Assembly (NCBI GenBank): GCA_016192345.1
Contig: JACPUH010000083.1
Coordinates: forward strand, 1-64,000
Direction: 5' to 3'
DNA from: Ignavibacteriales bacterium
GTDB lineage: Bacteria > Bacteroidota > Ignavibacteria > UBA10030
DNA: 64,000 nucleotides
Shown here in pieces: positions 1 through 8,786 of this stretch. The notes under the pieces were generated by a model, which ran no database searches, was not told the DNA's origin, and saw only the letters and a list, made by a program, of their open reading frames with translations. Each line of letters opens with the position of its first letter. Within the stretch, counting starts at the first letter, position 1. The position numbers and the translations under genes were made by a program.

Positions 1-682
1 TCCTGGACCGTTCGTCCCCTGCGCCAAGCAATCCATGGTCGATGGCGTACCGAACGAGATTCGCCAGGTCGTGGATGTCAAGTTTTTGCATAATGTTCGT
101 CCGGTGCGTGTCCACCGTGCGCGGGCTGATATAGAGCCGGTCGGCGATCTGCTGGTTGGTCAATCCCTGGGAAACGAGGACGATAATTTCCCGTTCCCGT
201 TTCGTGAGAGGGACCTCGACCCCCGGCTGCTGGGCATCATCCCCTTCGGCACGACGCACAAATCCGGCAGCCATGATCTGGGAAACGCGCGGGCTGAAGA
301 ACTTCTCCCCGCCGGCCACTGCACGGATCGCCGAAGAAAGCTCCTCCTTCCCGGCACTTTTGAGAACGTACCCCCCGGCCCCCGACCGTAAGATCTGGTA
401 GACATACTCCTCGTTTTCATGCATCGTGAGCACAATCACTCTCGTGGCGGGAAAACGTTTTGTGATGATCTTGATCGCATCCAGGCCGGACAGTTTCGGC
501 ATGGAAAGATCGATGACGAGCACATCCGGATGCAGGTCCTTCACACGCTCAATTGCTTCCTCCCCGTCCGATGCTTCCCCCACAACTTCGATATCGACGC
601 TCCCATGCAGCAAAGTGGCGATACCGCTCCGGATAAGGGCATGATCGTCTGCAAGCACAATGCGTATTTTATGCGTCGCCAT
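1..682 (-). CDS. NarL/FixJ-family response regulator (3' end cut by window edge)
   Basis: Cytoplasmic transcription regulator paired with the histidine kinase upstream. About 227 residues are visible with no stop before the left edge. The N-terminal receiver has the acidic pair in LADDH, phospho-acceptor D58 in VIDLSMP, T in VLTMHE and K in YVLKSA. A linker leads to a LuxR-type helix-turn-helix (LTKREREIIVL, then TNQQIADRLYISPRTVDTHR), so it should bind DNA after phosphorylation. The start ATG overlaps the last 14 bases of the kinase gene, which implies translational coupling and a cognate pair. The missing part is probably only a few residues, since the HTH is complete. Target genes are unknown. 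Confidence 0.93.
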   Translation of the reverse strand, partial: MATHKIRIVLADDHALIRSGIATLLHGSVDIEVVGEASDGEEAIERVKDLHPDVLVIDLSMPKLSGLDAIKIITKRFPATRVIVLTMHENEEYVYQILRSGAGGYVLKSAGKEELSSAIRAVAGGEKFFSPRVSQIMAAGFVRRAEGDDAQQPGVEVPLTKREREIIVLVSQGLTNQQIADRLYISPRTVDTHRTNIMQKLDIHDLANLVRYAIDHGLLGAGDERSR

Positions 683-3350
683 TGGTTCTCTGCCGGAGAG
701 GGATTTCAACGATAATTTCCGTGCCTTGCTCCGGCTTGGAATTAATAATAAACGTGCCGTTGAACGAAACTGCCCGTTCGCGCATGCCAACCAAACCCAT
801 GCCATGCCTCTCTTCATACGTCGGGTCAAATGTCCGGATCGTAAACCCCTTGCCGTCGTCATCAACCATCAACCGCAAGGTCTGCTCATCGGCAATCAAC
901 TGGACATTAACCTCCGCGGCCTCGGCATGCTTGGCGATGTTGTTCAGGGCCTCCTGCGCAATACGATACAAGCCGATTTCCATCGCCGGATCGATGCGGG
1001 CATCGACTCCCGTGACCCGAAAGTTCATCTTGACACCGGTGCGCTTCGAAAATTGCTCGCACTGATTCTGTAGGGCGGGGACGAGGCCGAAATCGACGAG
1101 GACACTCGGCATGAGATTATACGAGATTTCCCTTGCTTCCGCCATGGAATTGTCGAGCAGCGACTTGATGTCCTCCAGCCTCTCCTTGTCACTGTGCTGC
1201 TGGAGGTCGGACGAGTCTTCAAGGATCTCGACATTGAATTTGATGGCAGTCAGCATCTGCCCAAGGCTGTCGTGGATTTCACGGGCAATCCGGCGGCGTT
1301 CGTCCTCCTGCGCCTGAACGCGGGCTCCGGAGAGCATTTCAAGTTCTTTTTCCCGGGAAAGCAAGCTGTCGTAAAGCTGGGCGTTCGCGAGTCCAATCGA
1401 TGATTTCTCCGCCAAGGAGACAAGCAATCTCAGCTCGCGCGGCGAAAACTCGTGGTGCTGTCGAAATCCGATCATAAGCTGACCGCGAATTTCCCTATCA
1501 ACCACCAAGGGAAACCGGGCCGCTGAAATGATGCGCTCCGCCTTGAAGGGAGGGAGTTCTTCCACAGGGAATCTCGGGTTCACCCCAAAATCCTGGATCA
1601 CCAGCGGTTCCTTGCTGCGTGCGAGCTCTGCGTGGATGCCCGTCAACCGGAACGACTCCGGTGGCAGGGGAGCCTCGTTCCCCTTCATCGCCCTCCACCG
1701 CGCAATACTCGTTTCAAGGTCCACCAGCATCACACCGGCCCAATCCGCCCGGGTCAGAATCTTTGCGTGGTGCGAGATATTCTCCAGCACCTTCTGAAGA
1801 TCGACGGTCGATACCAACTGGCGGTCGATGGTGCTCATCGTCTCCTGTTCCCAAAGCCAGAGCGCCTGTTCCCGCTCCAGGGTCTTCCGCTCCGTGATAT
1901 CGCGGAACGACGCCTGGACTGCGGGCCTTCCGTTCCAAGAAACCAGTTTGGCATTGACTTCGAGATCGACCATTTTCCCCAGTTTCGTCAATCCCTTGAG
2001 TTCATAGTTGCGGAGAATATCCTCCCCGATCAACTTTCCTTTTTGATACCCTTCGAGCACAAAAAACCGGCTGGCGGGAGCGACCGTTTCGCTAAAGCTT
2101 ACCGCTTTCATTTCTTCCGTCGAAGAGTAACCGAAGATCTTCATGGCGGAGGAGTTCACAAACACCAGGCGGCCGTCCTGAACAATAACAATGCCGTCCA
2201 GCGAACTTTCAACGATGTTCTGGTATTTCTCCTGGGACTCCTCGAACTTCCGGGTCAGTTCCCTGCGCTCCGTGAGATCATGGTGAATCGCGATGCATTC
2301 GAGAAGGTTGCCGGACCGATCCATCATCGGGGAAATAATCAGGAGCGTGAAGCTGATCCCGTTATCGGGACGGACAATCTCAACGTCCCCCGACCAGGCT
2401 TTTCCGGATTTCAGGGAGTCGACCACCAAAGGCCAGAAATCCCCCCCCGGGCCGCCTTGCACCAGCCGAACTCCCTCAAACGCAGGTTGCCCGATCAATT
2501 CCCGGGTCGATTTACCCGTCCAACGCTCGTAGGCAGGATTGACATAAAGAATTTTTCCCGTATTGCCGAGGACTTCGATAGGGTTCATGGAATACTCAAG
2601 GAGGGTGGAAAATCGTGGTGTCCCTTCCTTGGCGAGTTTTCCCCGGAGCAACACAAAAAATGCAAGCGCGCTTCCGACAATCAACAGGATGATGGAAATC
2701 CCGAAAGTACGGAGCGTCGTGCTCTTAATCCGGGATCCGGCCTGTTCCACCTGAGCGATGTTCTCCAGCAACTCGGCCTGGAGAATACTCTCAAAATCTT
2801 CCTGCATTTTTCGGGTGAACTCGTGCGGCCTGGGAATCCATACGTCGTTCCGATCCGCAGAGAGGGGCGCGGATTCCTCCGTCGAAGAGCCTTCCGTCTG
2901 TGCCTGGAATTTCCCTTCGTACGCGATGAGAAAATCGACATTGGCTGAGTGGGCCTCGAACCGGGCAAGAAGGACTTCGCGGTTTCGAGGTTGAGCAGAA
3001 TCAAGCAGGCGCACGTAGCTGCGCCGTATCGAATCAAGGTCGGCAACGAGGCTGCGTGTTACCGGACGAAGTTCGTCCCTGCGGGAGGAATGCGCGTAAG
3101 CCTCCTGAAGGGTGTAAAACAGGGACATGCTGGTCCGATATCCGCTCAACAGGAGCGTATCCCGTCTTGCCGAGAGGGCATACTCCCTGCCCGCCCCGGT
3201 GGTCACATCGAAGAGTTGCAGGAAAAGAATGGAAAGCCCGAAAATGGTGGGGAGAAGTATGCTCACAAAAGCAACGACAAGGTTTCTCTGTGACTGGTTC
3301 AGTCTCCCTGCCGAGGATGTGTATTGTGAGAATTTGCTATGGTGCGGCAT
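669..3350 (-). CDS. Membrane sensor histidine kinase (PAS-PAS-GAF-HisKA_3-HATPase)
   Basis: Sensor kinase of 893 residues for the adjacent NarL-type regulator. Two membrane segments (about 23-45 and 214-236) enclose a 165-residue extracytoplasmic helical region resembling CHASE3-type sensors. Then come two PAS domains (about 243-366 and 372-490, each ending in a DLTERRE/DITERKT-type PAC signature), a GAF domain (about 505-658), the HisKA_3 dimerisation domain with phospho-acceptor H693 in AREIHDSLGQ, and an HATPase domain with the N box (QEALNNIAKHA), DDDGKGF and GMGLVGMRERA. This architecture is typical of NarX/DegS-like kinases that pair with LuxR-type regulators, as seen here. The ligand is not predictable. 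The preceding 177 bases hold no recognised gene. Confidence 0.93.
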   Translation of the reverse strand: MPHHSKFSQYTSSAGRLNQSQRNLVVAFVSILLPTIFGLSILFLQLFDVTTGAGREYALSARRDTLLLSGYRTSMSLFYTLQEAYAHSSRRDELRPVTRSLVADLDSIRRSYVRLLDSAQPRNREVLLARFEAHSANVDFLIAYEGKFQAQTEGSSTEESAPLSADRNDVWIPRPHEFTRKMQEDFESILQAELLENIAQVEQAGSRIKSTTLRTFGISIILLIVGSALAFFVLLRGKLAKEGTPRFSTLLEYSMNPIEVLGNTGKILYVNPAYERWTGKSTRELIGQPAFEGVRLVQGGPGGDFWPLVVDSLKSGKAWSGDVEIVRPDNGISFTLLIISPMMDRSGNLLECIAIHHDLTERRELTRKFEESQEKYQNIVESSLDGIVIVQDGRLVFVNSSAMKIFGYSSTEEMKAVSFSETVAPASRFFVLEGYQKGKLIGEDILRNYELKGLTKLGKMVDLEVNAKLVSWNGRPAVQASFRDITERKTLEREQALWLWEQETMSTIDRQLVSTVDLQKVLENISHHAKILTRADWAGVMLVDLETSIARWRAMKGNEAPLPPESFRLTGIHAELARSKEPLVIQDFGVNPRFPVEELPPFKAERIISAARFPLVVDREIRGQLMIGFRQHHEFSPRELRLLVSLAEKSSIGLANAQLYDSLLSREKELEMLSGARVQAQEDERRRIAREIHDSLGQMLTAIKFNVEILEDSSDLQQHSDKERLEDIKSLLDNSMAEAREISYNLMPSVLVDFGLVPALQNQCEQFSKRTGVKMNFRVTGVDARIDPAMEIGLYRIAQEALNNIAKHAEAAEVNVQLIADEQTLRLMVDDDGKGFTIRTFDPTYEERHGMGLVGMRERAVSFNGTFIINSKPEQGTEIIVEIPLRQRTNGDA

Positions 3351-3527
3351 AGATCATTCCATGTCCGGGTAACGCGCAGATGCAGGGAGAGCATGGGGAT
3401 ACCCCCGATGCCACGAAAGTAGCCAAAGAACCCAAGAACTTCAATCGAGGGTCACAGCCGCACTCCGACGCCTTGCGAGACATGCGTGGAACCTCACGGG
3501 AGGAAAGCCGCGGTTGTAGAAGGAGCG

Positions 3528-3908
3528 CTATTGTGCGATGAGCTTCTTGTAGGACTCCGCATCCAGGAGAGAGTTCACCTCCCCCGGATTCGCGATGGTG
3601 ATCTTGATCATCCATCCGCGTTCATACGGCTCCTTATTCACGAGCTCGGGGCTGTCTTGAACTTCCTTGTTAAGCTCCGTTACTTCGCCGGCGACCGGGG
3701 CGTACAAATCGGAAACGGCCTTGACGGCTTCGATGGTTCCGAACGACTTGCCGGTTTCAAGCTTCGAGCCGACGGCAGGGAGTTCAACGAAGACAACATC
3801 GCCCAATTCTCCCTGGGCATATTCGGTGATCCCGATCCAGCCGGTGTTGCCTTCGATACGAATCCACTCATGGTCCTTGGTATAGTTCAGGTTTGCGGGA
3901 AAGTTCAT
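3528..3908 (-). CDS. gcvH: Glycine cleavage system H protein
   Basis: Lipoyl carrier of the glycine cleavage complex, shuttling the aminomethyl group between the P and T proteins. The 126-residue length is normal for the family. The lipoylation site is K63 in GTIEAVKAVSD, and the usual opening DHEWIRIEGNTGWIGIT is present. It follows accC by 31 bases on the same strand, so it may be co-transcribed with efp-accB-accC; no P or T protein genes are in the window. In some bacteria GcvH also serves as the lipoyl relay for other complexes, which could explain its lone position, but that is inference. I see no glycine riboswitch upstream. Confidence 0.95.
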   Translation of the reverse strand: MNFPANLNYTKDHEWIRIEGNTGWIGITEYAQGELGDVVFVELPAVGSKLETGKSFGTIEAVKAVSDLYAPVAGEVTELNKEVQDSPELVNKEPYERGWMIKITIANPGEVNSLLDAESYKKLIAQ

Positions 3909-3939
3909 AGTTGTTTTCGATGTGCTGGTTGATAATTCG

Positions 3940-5280
3940 TTAGTCTTTGAAATCGAACGTCTCTACAAACCTCGTATCAAACGTTCCCCGCCGGAATTGC
4001 TCGTTTCGCATGAGCTTTTTATGAAAGGGGATGGTTGTCTTGATCCCCTCCACGACAAATTCATCCAGCGCAAAGTACATTTTCTCGATCGCCTCTTCCC
4101 GCGTACGGCTCTTGACGATAAGTTTAGCGACGAGGGAGTCATAGTACGGGGGAATTTCATACCCATCGTACGCGTGGGAATCGACACGGACGCCAAACCC
4201 GCCCGGGATATGAAGGGTCGATATTTTCCCCGGGGAGGGGCGGAAATCGTAATTCGGATCCTCGGCATTGATCCGGCATTCGATGGTATGCCAGAGAGGT
4301 TTCGGTGAAGCCTTTTTGAGTTTCATTCCCGCGGCAACTTCAATCTGCATTTTGAGGAGATCGACCCCATAGGCCTCTTCGGTGACGGGATGTTCCACCT
4401 GAATCCGGGTGTTCATCTCCATGAAATAGAAGTTCTTGTGTTTGTCGAGAAGAAATTCGATCGTGCCTGCCCCCAGGTAGTTGACGCTTTTGGAACCCTT
4501 CACGGATGCTATGCCCATGGCCTCCCGGATTTCCGGGGTCAGCGCTGGAGAGGGAGACTCTTCCACAAGCTTCTGGTGCCTTCGCTGGATCGAACAGTCC
4601 CGTTCCCCGAAGTGCACCACGTTGCCGAAGCGGTCCCCCATCACCTGAATTTCTATATGGCGCGGTTCCTCGAGATATTTTTCGAGATAGACCGAGGGAT
4701 TGCCAAAGGCCGTTTCCGCCTCGTGGCTTGCCGTCCGGAATGCATTTTCAAACTCTCCCGGATCCCGCACAATCCTCATCCCTCTTCCCCCACCTCCGGC
4801 TGTGGCCTTGATGATGACCGGGTACCCCACCTCGCCGGCAACCTTCTTTGCCTTCTCAAGATCCGAGATCACTCCATCGCTTCCAGGAACAACCGGGACT
4901 CCGGCCTTCTGCATGGTTTCCTTGGCCAAGGCCTTGTCCCCCATCGCTGTAATCGCATCGGACTTCGGCCCAATGAAAGTCAATCCCGATGTGGCACAGA
5001 TCTCGGCAAAATTGGCATTTTCAGCCAGGAACCCATACCCCGGGTGCACGGCGTCGGCATTGGTTACCTCCGCCGCGGCAATAAGCCGGGGAATACTCAG
5101 GTAACTCTCTTTACTGGGGGGCGGACCGATACAGACCGCTTCATCGGCAAATTTGACAGGCAGAGAATACCGGTCGGCTTCGGAATACACTGCCACGGTC
5201 TTCACCCCCAACTCCCGGCAAGCCCGGATCACGCGGAGGGCGATTTCACCACGGTTCGCTATCAAGATCTTTTTAAACAA
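3940..5280 (-). CDS. accC: Acetyl-CoA carboxylase, biotin carboxylase subunit
   Basis: Carboxylates biotin on AccB with ATP and bicarbonate, the first half-reaction of malonyl-CoA synthesis. The 446-residue length matches AccC. The opening [19 protein letters not shown], the glycine-rich ATP-grasp loop [10 protein letters not shown] (about 161-170), the [15 protein letters not shown] segment and the [15 protein letters not shown] active-site strand are all present. The chosen start is TTG, supported by AAGGA eight bases upstream; the preceding gene is accB on the same strand. The carboxyltransferase subunit AccA lies far away at 49703-50653. AccD is not in the window. Confidence 0.96.
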   Translation of the reverse strand: MFKKILIANRGEIALRVIRACRELGVKTVAVYSEADRYSLPVKFADEAVCIGPPPSKESYLSIPRLIAAAEVTNADAVHPGYGFLAENANFAEICATSGLTFIGPKSDAITAMGDKALAKETMQKAGVPVVPGSDGVISDLEKAKKVAGEVGYPVIIKATAGGGGRGMRIVRDPGEFENAFRTASHEAETAFGNPSVYLEKYLEEPRHIEIQVMGDRFGNVVHFGERDCSIQRRHQKLVEESPSPALTPEIREAMGIASVKGSKSVNYLGAGTIEFLLDKHKNFYFMEMNTRIQVEHPVTEEAYGVDLLKMQIEVAAGMKLKKASPKPLWHTIECRINAEDPNYDFRPSPGKISTLHIPGGFGVRVDSHAYDGYEIPPYYDSLVAKLIVKSRTREEAIEKMYFALDEFVVEGIKTTIPFHKKLMRNEQFRRGTFDTRFVETFDFKD

Positions 5281-5360
5281 ACGGTTTCCTTGAAATAATT
5301 CTGGTGGTTGGTACGATGCCAGCCGCTTTGGGGCATCCCGTCAGCGGACGTTCACCGTGG

Positions 5361-5822
5361 TCAGGAGGGCTCAATATGAAAGAGGACCTGGTTGTACTCC
5401 ACCGGCTTCCCGTTCTCCGCAAGGATCTGCACCACGCGACCTTCCACATCGGACTCGATCTCGTTCATCAACTTCATCGCTTCGACGATGCAGAGGACAG
5501 TCCCTGCCTTCACATCCTGCCCGACCTCCACATAGTTCGCGGCATCCGGAGCGGGGGCTCGATAGAATGTTCCCACGATGGGAGATTTGACCTCATGGTA
5601 CTTCTTTTCCGGTTTGGCTGCAGGGGTTGGGGCAACCGGAGCAGAGGATTGGGCAACTGATGCGGGGGCCGTGAAGGGATACGATGCCGGGAGGGGGAAC
5701 CCGGCCTGAGAGTTCCGATGTTTTGCTACACGAATCTTCTTCCCTTCTTCTTCAATTTCGATCTCATCTACTTCACTTTTTTCAACCAGCTTGATAACCT
5801 TCTTGATGTACGCGAGGTCCAT
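5361..5822 (-). CDS. accB: Biotin carboxyl carrier protein of acetyl-CoA carboxylase
   Basis: Carries biotin between AccC and the carboxyltransferase in fatty-acid synthesis. The 153-residue protein has an N-terminal helical region, a flexible Ala/Pro-rich linker (about 45-72) and a C-terminal biotinyl domain with the EAMKLMN signature; the biotinylated lysine is K117. It sits between efp and accC on the same strand, the widespread efp-accB-accC order. The ATG start follows GGAGATGGC, giving a plausible ribosome site. Confidence 0.96.
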   Translation of the reverse strand: MDLAYIKKVIKLVEKSEVDEIEIEEEGKKIRVAKHRNSQAGFPLPASYPFTAPASVAQSSAPVAPTPAAKPEKKYHEVKSPIVGTFYRAPAPDAANYVEVGQDVKAGTVLCIVEAMKLMNEIESDVEGRVVQILAENGKPVEYNQVLFHIEPS

Positions 5823-5913
5823 GCCATCTCCGAGTTAGTTGTGGGGAACAAAAACGAAACTCCCTCCGGGAAGTCCTTCGTGGGGAAGATCCATCTGGAG
5901 GGAGCTCACAGGC

Positions 5914-6477
5914 TCAGTTCTTGACGCGTTCGAGATATTCACCCGATCGGGTATCGACCCGGATGGTATCCCCCTCATTGATAAAGAGGGGCACATTGAT
6001 CATCGCCCCCGTCTCAACCTTCGCAGGCTTCGTCGCACCGGATGCCGTGTCCCCTTTCACGCCGGGAACCGTCTCTACCACTTTCAACTCCACGTTGAAC
6101 GGGATTTCGGAACTGATCACGTCATGGCCATCCATGAACAAGACCACCGTCTCCCCCTCCTTCAGGAACTTTGATCCTTCCCCCAAAGCCGCCGGGGAAA
6201 CCGGCATCTGCTCATAGGATTCCTTATCCATCACCTGAAAACTTGCTCCGTCGTGATAGAGGTAAGTAAACTCTTTTTGTTCCAGACGGACTTCTTCAAC
6301 CTCCTCACCGGATCTGTAACGGGTTTCGGTTATTCGTCCTGTTTTGAGGTTCCTGAGCTTGGCCTGGACAAAGGCCCTGAGATTCCCCGGTGTTCTGTGG
6401 ATATACTCCTCAATTCGGTGAAGCTCTCCGTTAAATTTAATGACCATCCCTACTCTGAAATCCGCCGTTGTTGCCAT
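5914..6477 (-). CDS. efp: Translation elongation factor P
   Basis: Relieves ribosome stalling at polyproline stretches by entering the E site. The three EF-P domains fit a 187-residue protein starting at the ATG of MATTADFRVG; an in-frame TTG twelve bases upstream is possible but less likely. The C-terminal signature GDTIRVDTRSGEYLERV is intact. The tip of the modification loop reads RTPGNLRAF, so the position aligned with modified Lys34 of E. coli is asparagine instead of Lys or Arg. It is first in efp-accB-accC-gcvH, behind a strong sigma-70-like promoter. Confidence 0.95.
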   Translation of the reverse strand: MATTADFRVGMVIKFNGELHRIEEYIHRTPGNLRAFVQAKLRNLKTGRITETRYRSGEEVEEVRLEQKEFTYLYHDGASFQVMDKESYEQMPVSPAALGEGSKFLKEGETVVLFMDGHDVISSEIPFNVELKVVETVPGVKGDTASGATKPAKVETGAMINVPLFINEGDTIRVDTRSGEYLERVKN

Positions 6478-6542
6478 AAAATCTATCAAAACCTATAGTT
6501 TTTGATGAAAAATACACCGTTTTATGCAAAAATTGGGGTGAA

Positions 6543-6571
6543 AGTATACAGAATATAACGCGGAATGTCAA
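6543..6571 (-). promoter_or_regulatory. Sigma-70-like promoter for efp-accB-accC-gcvH
   Basis: On the minus strand TTGACA is followed after exactly 17 bases by TATACT, both near-perfect housekeeping boxes. The -10 box lies about 65 bases before the efp ATG. No TAnnTTTG box of the classical Bacteroidetes type is needed here. Confidence 0.75.
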
Positions 6572-6798
6572 GACAAATATCCCATGCTATAAAAACAGGA
6601 TGTTCTGACCACCAAAACACTTTATTCTAATCTCTCCGACCTTTCCAAGCGTCCATGATTATGGATCCTTGGGGTCGATTGATGTTGGAAGTTCATTCCA
6701 TTATCTCCGGACGGCCCCTTTTCACTTTTAAGTAGGCAAGAATCGTTGTATATTTCTCAACATTTTTTACAAAATCCCTTATTTTGGAGCATTTCGAA
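6572..6798. other. Divergent intergenic region between efp and cbs
   Basis: AT-rich gap without a gene. It should hold the rightward promoter for cbs. A weak candidate is TTGATG followed after 17 bases by TATCTC near 6677-6706, but the match is poor. The cbs ribosome site GGAG lies at its right end. No riboswitch fold is recognised. Confidence 0.4.
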
Positions 6799-8184
6799 AT
6801 GCTTTCAGACATCAAAAAAATCCAATTCCATGCAAACATCACTGAAACCATCGGAAAAACCCCCCTTGTCAGACTTAACAAGATCAGTTCGGGCTATAAA
6901 CCTAACATCTTCCTGAAGGTTGAGTCATTTAACCCCGGGGGTTCAGTGAAAGACCGGATAGGAACCCTGATGATTGAAGAAGCGGAACGCGAGGGGAGGC
7001 TGAAGCCGGGGGGGACAATTGTGGAGTCGACCTCCGGAAACACGGGTCTTGGCCTTGCGATAGCCGCAGCAGTGAAGGGTTATAAATGCATCTTTACCAT
7101 GCCTGATAAGATGAGCATTGAAAAGATCCGGTTGCTCCGGGCCTTTGGTGCCGAGGTCATCGTTACCCCGACGGCGGTCCCTCACGAATCGCCGGAAAGC
7201 TACACCGAAGTGGCCAAACGAATTGTGCGGGAGACTCCGAATTCGATACTGGCCAACCAATACTACAACCCCAAGAACCCGGAGGCGCATTACAAAACAA
7301 CCGGACCGGAAATCTGGGAACAGACCGGGGGGCAGATCGATTATTTTGTGTGCGGCATCGGCACCGGTGGGACCATCAGCGGCGTCGGCCGTTACCTGAA
7401 GGAGAAGAATCCCAATATCAAGGTCGTCGGCATCGATCCAAAAGGATCGGTTCTGCGCGAGTATTTCTACACGAAAAAATTCTCCCCGGTGTTCAAAACG
7501 TACAAGGTGGAGGGAATCGGTCAGGATTACGTCCCCGGCGTCCTCCATTTTGAGTTTATCGATGAAGTTGTCGAGGCGACCGATAGAGAGTCGTTCTTAA
7601 TGGCCCGGCGGCTTACGCGGGAAGAAGGTATCTTTGTGGGTGGATCCGCCGGAACGGCATTGGCCGGAGCCATGAAGGTGGCCGAACGGCTCACGGAACG
7701 GGAAGTCATGGTGGTCCTTCTTCCGGATACGGGAGAGCGCTACCTGAGCAAGATCTATAACGATGATTGGATGCGCGAGAACCGCTTCCTCATCCCCGAA
7801 AAGATCACGGTCCGCTACGTGCTCGAAGGAAAGAAGGGGATTCCCAACCTCGTTTCGATCGACCCGGCCACGACGCTTCGGAAAGCCCTTGATTTGAGCG
7901 GTGAGCACAATGTTTCCCAGTTGCCGGTGCTCGATAAAGGTGAATCGGTGGGGAGCGTTGAGGAAAGCGACATCATGAGCGCGGTCCTTGGGAACACGGC
8001 ATTGTTCGATGCCCCCGTGAGCACAATTATGAAGGCCTCATTCCCCAAAGTCCACATCGACGACCTCATCACCCAGGCGATCTCAATCCTTTCCAAAAAG
8101 CATCACGCGGTCCTTGTGGAGGAGGAGGGAAAGATCAAGGGCATTATGACCCGGTACGATGTGATCGAATATATGTCCCGGTAA
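6799..8184 (+). CDS. cbs: Cystathionine beta-synthase (PLP enzyme with C-terminal CBS domains)
   Basis: Condenses serine with homocysteine to cystathionine, the first step of reverse transsulfuration. The PLP fold II catalytic part covers about residues 10-315: SFNPGGSVKDR holds the PLP lysine (K51), SGNTGLGLAIAAA the substrate loop, and GIGTGGTISG the phosphate loop. Several segments follow eukaryotic CBS rather than CysK, including PDKMSIEKIRLLRAFGAEV and VEGIGQDYVPGVLH. Residues about 325-461 form a pair of CBS regulatory motifs ending GIMTRYDVIEYM. The ATG chosen has GGAG nine bases upstream; a TTG five codons earlier is also open. The gamma-lyase gene downstream supports this call over cysteine synthase. 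Confidence 0.9.
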   Translation: MLSDIKKIQFHANITETIGKTPLVRLNKISSGYKPNIFLKVESFNPGGSVKDRIGTLMIEEAEREGRLKPGGTIVESTSGNTGLGLAIAAAVKGYKCIFTMPDKMSIEKIRLLRAFGAEVIVTPTAVPHESPESYTEVAKRIVRETPNSILANQYYNPKNPEAHYKTTGPEIWEQTGGQIDYFVCGIGTGGTISGVGRYLKEKNPNIKVVGIDPKGSVLREYFYTKKFSPVFKTYKVEGIGQDYVPGVLHFEFIDEVVEATDRESFLMARRLTREEGIFVGGSAGTALAGAMKVAERLTEREVMVVLLPDTGERYLSKIYNDDWMRENRFLIPEKITVRYVLEGKKGIPNLVSIDPATTLRKALDLSGEHNVSQLPVLDKGESVGSVEESDIMSAVLGNTALFDAPVSTIMKASFPKVHIDDLITQAISILSKKHHAVLVEEEGKIKGIMTRYDVIEYMSR

Positions 8185-8232
8185 CGCGGATGAACGCAGA
8201 TGGACGCGGATGTGGGCGGATGGGTATGGATA
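8183..8232. repeat. Left array of a 10-bp word (ACGCGGATGN) before the GxxExxY gene
   Basis: Starting at the cbs stop codon, a roughly 10-bp word is repeated about four times with small changes (ACGCGGATGA, ACGCAGATGG, ACGCGGATGT, GGGCGGATGG). The inverted counterpart lies on the other side of the next gene. The period equals one DNA helical turn. Confidence 0.75.
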
Positions 8233-8318
8233 GTCGTTGACGGCTGGGAATTCAGGGATAGATGTGAATGAAGGGATCCGCACGGATCGAGTCGAGGAGA
8301 GTGAAGAGAGGATGGCGG

Positions 8319-8708
8319 ATGAATCAGTCGAACTTGCTATACGCGGACATCTCTGAGGAAATTATCGGTGCAGCCTTTGACGTTCACAATACGCTTGGGC
8401 CTGGACTTTCCGAGAAAACATACCAGACCGCTCTCGCGATCAAACTTCGGGACATCGGCCTTGCCGTCGAAGAGGAGAAAGTCTTATCGTTATTCATTGG
8501 TACAGAGAGGGTTGGAGAGCAAAGAGCCGACCTCCTTGTCGAAGACAAGATTATCGTTGAAACCAAGGCTATCCAGAAACTCTTGGATGACTTCTCACGA
8601 AAGTTGCTGGCCTGTCTGAGGAATACGAAGTATCAAGTAGGACTTCTCATTAATTTTGGCACGAGGGTAGAATTCAAGCGACTTATACATTCAACAGAAC
8701 ACAAATAG
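8319..8708 (+). CDS. GxxExxY family protein of unknown function
   Basis: Small protein of 129 residues in the GxxExxY family, whose signature is seen here as GLSEKTY inside NTLGPGLSEKTYQTAL. Other conserved pieces are DLLVEDKIIVETKAI and the final QVGLLINFG segment, an alpha/beta core that resembles PD-(D/E)XK nuclease folds (D..., ExK in VETKA); nuclease activity is only a guess. The ATG has GAGAGGATGG just upstream; an earlier in-frame ATG 51 bases upstream lies in repeat-like sequence and is less likely. It interrupts the cbs-gamma-lyase pair, is bounded by inverted arrays of a 10-bp word, and looks somewhat lower in GC than its neighbours, all suggesting insertion as a unit. Confidence 0.85.
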   Translation: MNQSNLLYADISEEIIGAAFDVHNTLGPGLSEKTYQTALAIKLRDIGLAVEEEKVLSLFIGTERVGEQRADLLVEDKIIVETKAIQKLLDDFSRKLLACLRNTKYQVGLLINFGTRVEFKRLIHSTEHK

Positions 8709-8731
8709 GATTCAACTCGTTGTGAGATCAA

Positions 8732-8770
8732 TATCCGCGCACATCCGCGTGAATCCGCGCCTATCCGCGT
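8732..8770. repeat. Right array of the 10-bp word (NNATCCGCGN), inverted relative to the left array
   Basis: Four consecutive 10-base words (ATATCCGCGC, ACATCCGCGT, GAATCCGCGC, CTATCCGCGT), the reverse complement of the word in the left array. It ends about 15 bases before the next gene's ATG, so it forms part of that gene's leader. Confidence 0.75.
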
Positions 8771-8786
8771 AACCAGGAGATTAATC

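Noticed and set aside
1632-2948. A 438-codon plus-strand open frame
   Set aside because: It lies opposite the histidine kinase gene, whose protein is fully recognisable; a shadow of high-GC codon use.
3909-3939. A glycine riboswitch upstream of gcvH
   Set aside because: The gap to accC is only 31 bases and has no tandem aptamer features.
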